Below, one piece after another: positions 1 to 5,677 of a DNA stretch of 5,677 nt; within the stretch, counting starts at the first letter, position 1, and every line of letters starts with the position of its first letter. The stretch comes from DATHWB01 sp040902855. Its GTDB lineage: Bacteria; Actinomycetota; Acidimicrobiia; Spongiisociales; ZC4RG35. The stretch is from assembly GCA_040902855.1 (NCBI GenBank), contig JBBDWN010000050.1:1-5677 (forward strand), in the 5' to 3' direction. Under the pieces are notes generated by a model. The model was not told the origin of the DNA, made no database searches, and was given only the letters and a program-made list of their open reading frames with translations. The position numbers were made by a program, and so were the translations under genes.

Positions 1-72
1 CCGCCTGACGCTGAACTCGTGCGCGAAAACCACCGTATAGGTGGTGCTGAACCCTGGGTACGCGTCTCGTTC
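1..72. other. Left-edge segment without a supportable gene
   Basis: This stretch lies downstream of the DUF885 gene and is cut by the window edge. Two short frames run off the edge and neither can be assigned. On the plus strand, a frame from base 2 ends at a TAG at 38-40 and could be the last dozen codons of a convergent gene. On the minus strand, the frame after the DUF885 stop stays open to the edge. A GTG at 33-31 there could begin a following gene (reading V-V-F-A-H-E-F-S-V-R-R), but it has no Shine-Dalgarno sequence at a normal distance. Both frames are too short to separate from chance in GC-rich DNA. Confidence 0.3.
29..45 (-). terminator. Candidate hairpin terminator of the minus-strand unit
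   Basis: A perfect 6-bp inverted repeat, ACCACC and GGTGGT, surrounds a 5-base loop. Read on the minus strand it begins 27 bases past the DUF885 stop codon, and its last T starts a run of four T before a C. Position and orientation suit a weak intrinsic terminator. The stem is short and the T run is brief, so termination may be partial or absent. The TAG at 38-40 of a possible convergent plus-strand gene falls within it, so it could also be chance structure at a gene end. Confidence 0.33.
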
Positions 73-1722
73 TCACGCCACCGAGGCCACCCACGCCTCC
101 ACGGACGTCCGCATCGTCTCGAGGGGGATGGTGCCGTGTCCGAGGACCGCCTCGTGGAAGTCGGCAATGTCGAAGGCTGCACCGAGCGCCTCCTCCGCCC
201 GTGCCCGGGCGTCGGCGATCTCCAGACGGCCGATCATGTAGGACAACGCCTGACCGGGACTGCCGATGTACCGATCGATCTCGGCTTCGATCTCACCTCG
301 CGGCAGCGGGCTGTTGTCCATCATGTATTCGATCGCCCGGTCCCGCGACCAGCCGTGCAGATGCATCCCGGTGTCGACCACCAGCCGACAGGCCCGCAGC
401 GAGTCGCCTGCCAGCATCCCCAGCCGTTCGATGTCGTTGCGGAACAGCCCCATCTCGTCGGACAGCCGCTCGGAGTAGAGCGCCCAGCCTTCGTTGAAGG
501 CGGCGATGTAGAGCTTGCGGTGGACGAGGTGGAGATCCTCGTTCTCGATCGACCGGGCGATGTCGAAGTGATGCCCGGGGATGCCCTCGTGGAACGTGGT
601 CGACGCGAGTTGCGGCCCCCACAGCGAAGGATCGGAAACGTTGAAGTAGAAGGCGGCGGGCTTGCCGGTCTCCGGGTTCGGACTCGAGTAGAACGCCATG
701 GCTCCCGCCGTCGTCGGCCGCACTTCGCAGTCGCTCTCCGGGGTGCGTCGGAACCAGTTGGGTGCCTCGGCCTGGGCCCGATGGAACATCTCGGTGGCGT
801 CGGATATGAGCTGGTCCACGTCGTGATAATGCAGCGAATCGTCGTTGCGCAGCCGCGAGTAGATCTCCGCCAGATCGGTGGTTCCGAACGCCGCACCGCC
901 ACTCTGGCGGTACTCGTCGTCGAGCCTGGCCACCTGTTCGAGACCCCGTTCGTGGATGGATTCGGGGCTGAGGTCGGTGGTGGTGAACCCGGCGACGAGG
1001 CGCCGGTAGAGATCCTCGCCCCCGTCGAGATGACACAACCCTGGCTCCTCAGCCGATGGTGCGACCGGCAACGAGATCGTCTCGAGGGCGTCCCGGTAGC
1101 GACGAAGCGCAGGCTGGATGTGGTCGTCGATGATGGCCGTGATGGAGTCGTGCCAGTCAGGATGCCCACCCTCGGACGGAGCAGGCTGGCCACCGAAGGG
1201 ATGGTGGCGGGCGTCGGTGGAGAGCACCCGATCGAGGGTGTCGATCATCATCTGGACGTGCAGTTCGTTGGGGACCCAGCCGACGTCTCTCCCCCGTTCC
1301 AGACCGCCGATCAGTTGACCGATCATCACCGGCAGTCCACGGAGCTTGTCGAGGTATCGCTGTCCGTGGTCCTCGGTGGTGAGGGTGTATCGATTCAGAA
1401 AGGCCGCAAGCAACGAGTACACACCCACCACCGGATTGTGTGCGGCAAGCAACGCCTCGATCTCGGTGGAAGCGGCTGCGACGCGACCGTGCCAGAGAAC
1501 GGTGGAGAGCGTGATGGCCTCTGGTCCGTCGGCGCCCTGTCGAGCGGCGTCGGCCCGTTGGACGATTTCGAGCAGGGCGGTGCGGTACGCGGCGAGACCC
1601 TCTTCACTTAGGTCGGACCAGCGTTCCAGATACTCGAGTTCACCCTCCCACAGGGCGTGCAGGTGGTCGTTCTCTCGATAGAGATTCCAGTACTCGTCGG
1701 CGATGGCGCGGGCGTCTGACAT
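73..1722 (-). CDS. DUF885 family protein, putative zinc-dependent peptidase/hydrolase
   Basis: This 549-residue protein is probably a cytoplasmic metallohydrolase of the DUF885 family, whose members carry a gluzincin-type zinc site; the substrate is unknown. The family signature HEGIPGHH is at residues 378-385: His378 and His384 or His385 would be zinc or active-site ligands, with Glu379 as catalytic base. It is followed by NEGWALYSE (410-418), whose Glu411 is a probable third ligand, then DTGMH (450-454) and PGQALSYMIG (489-498), all typical of the family's C-terminal half. The N-terminal half is helical and less conserved. There is no signal peptide or membrane segment. Length is normal for the shorter, non-secreted members. 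ATG at 1722 is chosen because the protein aligns as a complete family member from there, although no Shine-Dalgarno sequence lies at the usual distance. It follows the phosphoesterase gene by 45 bases in the same direction and is probably co-transcribed. I am confident of the family and not of the biochemical role. Confidence 0.93.
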   Translation of the reverse strand: MSDARAIADEYWNLYRENDHLHALWEGELEYLERWSDLSEEGLAAYRTALLEIVQRADAARQGADGPEAITLSTVLWHGRVAAASTEIEALLAAHNPVVGVYSLLAAFLNRYTLTTEDHGQRYLDKLRGLPVMIGQLIGGLERGRDVGWVPNELHVQMMIDTLDRVLSTDARHHPFGGQPAPSEGGHPDWHDSITAIIDDHIQPALRRYRDALETISLPVAPSAEEPGLCHLDGGEDLYRRLVAGFTTTDLSPESIHERGLEQVARLDDEYRQSGGAAFGTTDLAEIYSRLRNDDSLHYHDVDQLISDATEMFHRAQAEAPNWFRRTPESDCEVRPTTAGAMAFYSSPNPETGKPAAFYFNVSDPSLWGPQLASTTFHEGIPGHHFDIARSIENEDLHLVHRKLYIAAFNEGWALYSERLSDEMGLFRNDIERLGMLAGDSLRACRLVVDTGMHLHGWSRDRAIEYMMDNSPLPRGEIEAEIDRYIGSPGQALSYMIGRLEIADARARAEEALGAAFDIADFHEAVLGHGTIPLETMRTSVEAWVASVA

Positions 1723-1732
1723 TCGGCGAATG
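1720..1732. repeat. 13-bp near-perfect palindrome over the DUF885 start codon
   Basis: CATTCG, a single central G, then CGAATG form a perfect 6-bp inverted repeat that includes the ATG of the DUF885 gene (1722-1720 on the minus strand). In RNA a one-base loop cannot close fully, so a stable hairpin is unlikely. As DNA it could be a small operator. No second copy is obvious in the other gene gaps of this window, so chance is the simplest reading. Confidence 0.3.
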
Positions 1733-1767
1733 TACCCGACCTGCGGGCCGCTTGGCTCAATCGAGAG

Positions 1768-2613
1768 TCACATATCCAACGGCAGATACTGATGGACCAG
1801 CCCGTCCGAGCCCACGTCGACCGTGCGGATGCCTGACGGGTCTTCGCCCAGCGGGTAGCCGACCGGACCCGATATCACCTGCGTGAAGCCGTCTCCCGAC
1901 ACGGTGTGGTTCCGGTGCCAATGGCCGGCGAACCCAATCCGCACACCAGCCAGACGCCCGAGTTCGAGAATGTGGGACCTCCGCTCGATCGGCAGGTTCC
2001 AATAGGTATCCGGTTCGTCTGGTGCCTGCATGAACAGCGGATGGTGACCGACGAGGACGACGTGGTCGACCGATCGGCCGTGGGCCGCAGCCATCTCACC
2101 TTCGAGGAATTCCCGCTGGCGCACCCACTCGTCGTCGACGAGTTCTGGGTGGTCGATGACGGTCGTGTTCATGACCACGAACAGGGTCCGGTCATGGGTG
2201 AACGAGTAGAAGTCCGGACCGAATCTGTCCCGATAACGGGCGATCAACTCGGGGGTGGGGATCACCGCGTCGGGGGCGATGTCGTGGTTGCCGGCAACAA
2301 GCCTGACCGAGATCTCGGGGTCGACTCCGGCGGTGATCGAGAGAAACTCCTCGGTCTGGTCGTCGCTGTTCGGGTCGTCGACGAGGTCGCCGCCGATGAG
2401 CACGAAGGCCGGGCGAATGGCATTGATCATCTCCACCGCACGCCGATAACGGGCCGCATCCCATTCGAAGCCTTCGACCGCCGGCACCTGGCGGACGGTC
2501 ATTCCCATGTCGGCGTAGGCATCGATTCTGTCCTGGTCGAAGCCTGAGAACGTGGCGTAGCAACCGAGTTGCGTGTCGGCCAGGAAGACGAATCGGAACC
2601 GTGGATCCACCAT
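1768..2613 (-). CDS. Calcineurin-like metallophosphoesterase, CPPED1-like
   Basis: This 281-residue predicted soluble phosphoesterase has a dinuclear metal site. The motifs appear in family order: ADTQ (12-15), GGDLVDD (74-80), GNHD (108-111), GHHPLF (189-194) and GHWHRN (230-235). Expected metal ligands are Asp13, Asp76, Asn109, His190 or His191, His231 and His233. The first motif is D-T-Q instead of the common D-x-H. That substitution and the NLP segment (206-208) ahead of GHWH resemble the CPPED1 subgroup, whose human member is a protein phosphatase. The bacterial substrate could be a phosphoprotein, nucleotide or other phosphoester and cannot be read from the sequence. There is no signal peptide. 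ATG at 2613 starts five residues before the first beta strand; a weak AGAG lies three bases upstream. It is the first gene of the minus-strand unit and is transcribed away from the two-component pair across a 63-base gap, so the two units may share regulation. Confidence 0.92.
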   Translation of the reverse strand: MVDPRFRFVFLADTQLGCYATFSGFDQDRIDAYADMGMTVRQVPAVEGFEWDAARYRRAVEMINAIRPAFVLIGGDLVDDPNSDDQTEEFLSITAGVDPEISVRLVAGNHDIAPDAVIPTPELIARYRDRFGPDFYSFTHDRTLFVVMNTTVIDHPELVDDEWVRQREFLEGEMAAAHGRSVDHVVLVGHHPLFMQAPDEPDTYWNLPIERRSHILELGRLAGVRIGFAGHWHRNHTVSGDGFTQVISGPVGYPLGEDPSGIRTVDVGSDGLVHQYLPLDM

Positions 2614-2676
2614 GCGCTCTGGAAACTACCGACGTCCCCTGCCGGTCGCGTGACAGCTCGTGCAACAATCGGAGCC
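2614..2676. promoter_or_regulatory. Divergent intergenic region holding both promoters
   Basis: These 63 bases must carry or overlap the promoters for both units. On the plus strand, AACAAT at 2664-2669 preceded by TGC resembles an extended -10 element. A start about seven bases downstream would fall at or next to the ATG at 2677, giving a leaderless or nearly leaderless message. I see no convincing -35 at 16-18 bases: the GTGACA at 2650-2655 is too close. A GGAG at 2671-2674 is only two bases from the ATG, closer than a normal Shine-Dalgarno sequence. On the minus strand only a poor TAGTTT is visible near the phosphoesterase start. No CRP-type TGTGA-N6-TCACA operator is present. The region's role is secure; the individual elements are tentative. 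Confidence 0.5.
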
Positions 2677-4329
2677 ATGAGCAAGATCGCGATCCTGGCA
2701 GTCGACGACGATCCGCAGGTTCTGGCTGCGGTCGCTCGGGACCTCCGCCAGCGGTACGGCAAAGACCACCGGATCCTGCGCACGTCTTCGGGAGCCGAGG
2801 CGCTGGCAACCCTCACCGACCTCAAGGCGCGTGGCGACACCGTTGCGGTGCTCGTCGCAGACCAGCGGATGCCGGCGATGACCGGGACCGAGTTCCTCGC
2901 CGAGGCCCAGCACATCTTTCCTGACGCCAAGACCGTCCTCCTGACGGCATATGCCGACACTTCCGCCGCCATCGACGCCATCAACGAAGTGCACCTCGAC
3001 CATTACCTCCTCAAGCCGTGGGATCCGCCCGAAGAGCACCTCTATCCCATCCTCGACGAGTTGATCGACGACTGGACTGCCTCCCATCCCGCCCCCTACG
3101 ACGGCGTCCGGGTATACGCCACCCGCTGGTCGGCGACGGCCCACGTCGTGAAGGACTTTCTCGCCCGCAACCGTGTCCCGTACCGGTTCTTCGACGTCGA
3201 ACAGGACACGGAGGCCCGTGAAATGGTGGAGGCCGGCGACGGTGCGATGCCGCTTGTCGTGCTGGCAGACGGGACGCGCCTGTCCGAGCCCGACATCCAG
3301 ACGCTCGCCGCGGCGGTCGGTCTGCAGACCGAGGCGAAGAGCCCGTTCTACGACGTGGTGATCGTGGGTGCGGGGCCGTCGGGCCTCGGGGCTGCGGTGT
3401 ATTCCGCCTCGGAGGGGCTGCGCACGGCTCTGATCGAACGCGCCGCCACCGGCGGCCAGGCCGGCACCAGTTCACGTATCGAGAATTATCTGGGGTTCCC
3501 GGCGGGGATCAGCGGAGGCGACCTCGCCACGCGAGCAACCACCCAGGCGCTGAAGTTCGGGGCCGAAGTCCTCACCGGACCCGAGGTTGTCGGAGTCGAG
3601 GTCGTCGATCCGGTGAAGACCGTGGTCCTGTCCGACGGCCAGCGTGTGAGCTGTCACGCTCTCATCGTCGCTTCGGGGATGACCATCCGCCGGCTCGGGG
3701 TCGAGGCGGTCGAAGCGCTCGTGGGTTCGGGCGTCTTTTACGGCGCCGCCCCGTCTGAGGCAGCCTCGTACGTCGGCGAGCACGTGTTCGTCGTGGGCGG
3801 CGCCAACTCGGCCGGGCAGGCGGCGATGATGCTGTCGAAGTACGCCGGTCAGGTGACGATCATCGTGCGCGGACCGACGATCGAAGCAGGGATGTCGAGC
3901 TACCTGATCGACCAGGTGCGGGCGACCCCCAACATCGACATCCGCCTCTCTGCCGAGATCATCGACGCGGGGGGCACCGGCCGTCTCGAGTGGGTCACCG
4001 TCAAAGACCGCGAGACGGGCGAGTCCGAGAGGACCGAGACGAACGGGCTCTTCCTGTTCATCGGCGCCGTGCCCCATTCGGACTTCCTGGAGGGCGTGGC
4101 CATGCGCAACCCGCGCGGTTTCGTGCTGACCGGACCGGACCTGAGAGTCGACGGAGCCTGGCCCGCCGACTGGCCCTTGGAAAGGGATCCGCTGCCGATG
4201 GAGACGAGCGTGCCAGGGATCTTCGCCGCCGGTGACGTGCGCGAGGGTGTCGTGCGGCGGGTGGCCTCCGCCGTCGGGCAGGGCGCCATCGCCGTCAGCC
4301 TCGTGCACCAATACCTCGAGACCGTGTGA
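2677..4329 (+). CDS. Response regulator fused to a glutaredoxin-like module and a thioredoxin-reductase-like FAD oxidoreductase
   Basis: This 550-residue three-part protein is probably cytoplasmic. Residues 1-130 are a receiver domain with the acidic pocket at Asp10-Asp12, phosphoacceptor Asp62 in ADQRMP, Thr90 and Lys113 in LLKPWD. Residues 143-217 resemble a glutaredoxin/thioredoxin fold, with the MP before a beta strand at 191-192, but the usual CxxC site reads WSATAH. Residues 225-550 form a thioredoxin-reductase-like flavoprotein: FAD-binding GAGPSG (231-236), GGQAGTSSRIENY (259-271), NAD(P)-binding GGANSAG (374-380) and the FAD-contacting AAGD (517-520). Where thioredoxin reductase has CATCDG, this protein has GAAPSEA (356-362). 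Cys326 is the only cysteine, so classical dithiol transfer is impossible. I infer phosphorylation by the kinase encoded next to it, with the flavoenzyme as output; its substrate is unknown. ATG at 2677 is chosen because the receiver domain starts at once (MSKIAILAVDDDP). An in-frame upstream extension to 2569 would overlap the divergent gene and adds no domain. Automated names such as 'thioredoxin-disulfide reductase' are misleading here. Confidence 0.95.
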   Translation: MSKIAILAVDDDPQVLAAVARDLRQRYGKDHRILRTSSGAEALATLTDLKARGDTVAVLVADQRMPAMTGTEFLAEAQHIFPDAKTVLLTAYADTSAAIDAINEVHLDHYLLKPWDPPEEHLYPILDELIDDWTASHPAPYDGVRVYATRWSATAHVVKDFLARNRVPYRFFDVEQDTEAREMVEAGDGAMPLVVLADGTRLSEPDIQTLAAAVGLQTEAKSPFYDVVIVGAGPSGLGAAVYSASEGLRTALIERAATGGQAGTSSRIENYLGFPAGISGGDLATRATTQALKFGAEVLTGPEVVGVEVVDPVKTVVLSDGQRVSCHALIVASGMTIRRLGVEAVEALVGSGVFYGAAPSEAASYVGEHVFVVGGANSAGQAAMMLSKYAGQVTIIVRGPTIEAGMSSYLIDQVRATPNIDIRLSAEIIDAGGTGRLEWVTVKDRETGESERTETNGLFLFIGAVPHSDFLEGVAMRNPRGFVLTGPDLRVDGAWPADWPLERDPLPMETSVPGIFAAGDVREGVVRRVASAVGQGAIAVSLVHQYLETV

Positions 4330-5677
4330 CCGAAGTCTCCGTCCTCCGTGCGGTGCCGCTCTTCACCGAGTTGAGCAACGACGATCTCGAACGGCTCGCA
4401 CAGAGAACCACGGCAGTCGTCCTCGATTCCGGCGAGGAGCTGTTTGCCGAGGGCGACCAGGGCGACACCGCCTTCGTCATCGTCAGGGGCGCACTCGAGA
4501 TCACGAAACGCAGCGGCGACCGTGACGTTCATCTGGCTACCCGTAGGCCCGGTGAGGTGATCGGGGAGATGGCGCTCCTGCAGGATGCGCCGCGTTCGGC
4601 GACGGCCCGGGCGGCGGAAGAGACAGAATTGATCTCGATCCCCCGGGCGGAGATCGACGAGTTGCTCGACACCAGCTCCGAGGCCGTCCGGGCGTTGTTC
4701 AAGGTGCTGCTGGAGCGCTGGCAGGCGACCCAGGTGTTGCTCGCCCAGAGCGAGCGCATGGCCCAGCTCGGCACACTCTCCGCGGGGCTCGCCCACGAGC
4801 TGAACAATCCGGCAGCCGCGGTGAACCGTTCGGCCGGGCAGTTGCGGGAAGCGATCGACCGGCTCGTGACGACCACGACTGCGATCGAACACTCCGCCGG
4901 AGTCGAGGCGCTGCGTCGTCGGATCGCCGACCATCCCGCCGGCGATCGTCCTGACGCCGTCACTCGGGCCGACATGGAATCCGAGGTCGAGGACCGGCTG
5001 ATGGATGCCGAAGTTGAAGACGCGTGGCGGGTGGCGCCGATGGTCGTAGAGGCCGGGCTGACCGAGTTTCTCGACGAGATCCTCGCCGATCCTGAGTCAG
5101 AGGCGATGCTCTCCGTTCTGCTCGCCGACCACGAGGTCCAATCCCTGCTGTACGAGGTGGAGGAGGGGACCCGCCGGATGTCGGCCATCGTTCGTGCCCT
5201 CATGTCGTACTCCTACCTGGACCGAGGGACGGTCCAGCAGGTCGATATCAAGAAAGGCATCGAGGACACGCTCCTGATACTCCGTCCCAAGCTGGCCGGG
5301 ATCGATGTCATCACCGAGTTCCACCCCGACCTTCCTCAAATCGATGCCCGGGGCAGCGAACTCAATCAGGTGTGGACGAACATCATCGACAACGCCGCCT
5401 ACTCGATCTCGACTTCGGGGACCGGGGGCACCGTGACCATCCGGGCGTTCCCCGAGGCCGACGGGGTGGTCGTCGAGATCGAGGACGACGGCCCCGGGTT
5501 CGCCCCCGAGCATCGCGAACGCGCCTTCGACTCTTTCTTCACCACCAAGCCGCCGGGTGCGGGTACCGGTCTCGGTCTCAGTATCACGTACGGGATCGTG
5601 GTGGATTCGCACCACGGCGACATGTCGATCGAGTCCGAACCGGGTCGCACGGTGTTCCGAGTCGTGCTTCCGACGAC
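4326..5677 (+). CDS. Soluble histidine kinase with N-terminal cyclic-nucleotide-binding domain (3' end outside window)
   Basis: The gene starts at GTG 4326, overlapping the previous stop as GTGA, which suggests translational coupling. It has 450 complete codons before the edge and probably lacks only a few residues, since FRVVLP (444-449) is the usual last strand of the ATPase domain. Residues 7-125 form a CRP-type cyclic-nucleotide-binding domain. The phosphate-binding cassette looks intact: GEMALLQDAPRSATA (80-94), with Glu81, Arg90 and Ser91 at the ligand-contact positions. The H-box AHELNNP (156-162) carries phosphoacceptor His157. A helical insert of roughly 90-100 residues separates it from the second dimerisation helix (about 268-296, ending SYSYLD). 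The ATPase domain shows N-box Asn352 and Asn356, G1 box DDGPG (387-391), the phenylalanines at 404-405 and G2 box GTGLGLS (413-419). No membrane segment, signal peptide or cysteine is seen. I infer that a cytoplasmic ligand controls phosphotransfer to Asp62 of the partner. Ligand identity (cAMP, cGMP or other) is not determinable. Confidence 0.95.
   Translation, partial: MTEVSVLRAVPLFTELSNDDLERLAQRTTAVVLDSGEELFAEGDQGDTAFVIVRGALEITKRSGDRDVHLATRRPGEVIGEMALLQDAPRSATARAAEETELISIPRAEIDELLDTSSEAVRALFKVLLERWQATQVLLAQSERMAQLGTLSAGLAHELNNPAAAVNRSAGQLREAIDRLVTTTTAIEHSAGVEALRRRIADHPAGDRPDAVTRADMESEVEDRLMDAEVEDAWRVAPMVVEAGLTEFLDEILADPESEAMLSVLLADHEVQSLLYEVEEGTRRMSAIVRALMSYSYLDRGTVQQVDIKKGIEDTLLILRPKLAGIDVITEFHPDLPQIDARGSELNQVWTNIIDNAAYSISTSGTGGTVTIRAFPEADGVVVEIEDDGPGFAPEHRERAFDSFFTTKPPGAGTGLGLSITYGIVVDSHHGDMSIESEPGRTVFRVVLPT

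Noticed and set aside
1..33. Start of another minus-strand gene at the GTG at 33-31, perhaps a thioesterase-like protein
   Set aside because: Only eleven codons are visible, with no ribosome-binding site at a suitable distance, and the GTG lies within a possible terminator hairpin. The resemblance is too short to call.
19..1611. A 530-codon plus-strand open frame across almost the whole DUF885 gene
   Set aside because: It is antisense to a protein with clear family motifs. Its translation is rich in Arg, Gly, Val and His without recognisable domains, as expected for a GC-rich shadow frame.
2569..2676. Upstream in-frame extension of the response-regulator gene (36 extra residues)
   Set aside because: It would overlap the start of the divergent phosphoesterase, adds no domain, and the receiver domain begins properly at the ATG at 2677.
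2614..2676. A CRP/FNR-type operator in the divergent gap, looked for because the kinase carries a CRP-type domain
   Set aside because: No TGTGA-N6-TCACA or close variant is present. The GTGACA at 2650-2655 has no matching second half.
2677..4329. Calling the flavoprotein a functional thioredoxin-disulfide reductase (trxB)
   Set aside because: The redox-active CxxC is absent and only one cysteine exists in the whole protein, so thioredoxin reduction by the known mechanism is not possible.
3900..4934. A 344-codon minus-strand open frame spanning the regulator/kinase junction
   Set aside because: It lies opposite two well-supported genes and its translation has no recognisable motif, so it is a shadow of GC-rich codon bias. 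The minus-strand frame at 3472-4311 was rejected for the same reason.

Overview
The window looks like a stretch of a high-GC bacterial chromosome. Genes are tightly packed, third codon positions are mostly G or C, and GTG is used as a start. The gene families and codon style suit an actinobacterium, possibly an acidimicrobiia-like or environmental lineage. That placement is an impression, not a measurement. I see no tRNA, rRNA, CRISPR array, insertion sequence or phage gene.

Layout: two minus-strand genes fill the left half. They are a CPPED1-like metallophosphoesterase (1768-2613) followed by a DUF885 putative zinc hydrolase/peptidase (73-1722), 45 bases apart and probably one transcription unit. 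A 63-base gap (2614-2676) separates them from a divergent plus-strand pair. That pair is a 550-residue response regulator fused to a glutaredoxin-like module and a thioredoxin-reductase-like flavoprotein (2677-4329), and a soluble histidine kinase with an N-terminal cyclic-nucleotide-binding domain (4326 to beyond the right edge). Their coding regions overlap by four bases (GTGA). The first 72 bases hold no gene I can support, only a short hairpin that may end the left-hand transcript.

The plus-strand pair is the interesting part. It looks like a complete two-component system with unusual ends. The input is a CRP-type ligand-binding domain in a kinase with no membrane segment. The output is an FAD/NAD(P)-binding enzyme rather than a DNA-binding domain. 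The flavoprotein has lost the CxxC dithiol of thioredoxin reductase, and its glutaredoxin-like module has lost its catalytic cysteines, so one cysteine remains in 550 residues. The 450 visible kinase residues contain none. The likely logic is small ligand to kinase autophosphorylation at His157, then phosphotransfer to Asp62, then a changed flavoenzyme. That is inferred from domain content and operon structure. Homologous proteins with this architecture exist in databases under names such as 'fused response regulator/thioredoxin-disulfide reductase', so the arrangement is not unique to this window. I know of no established biochemical role for it.
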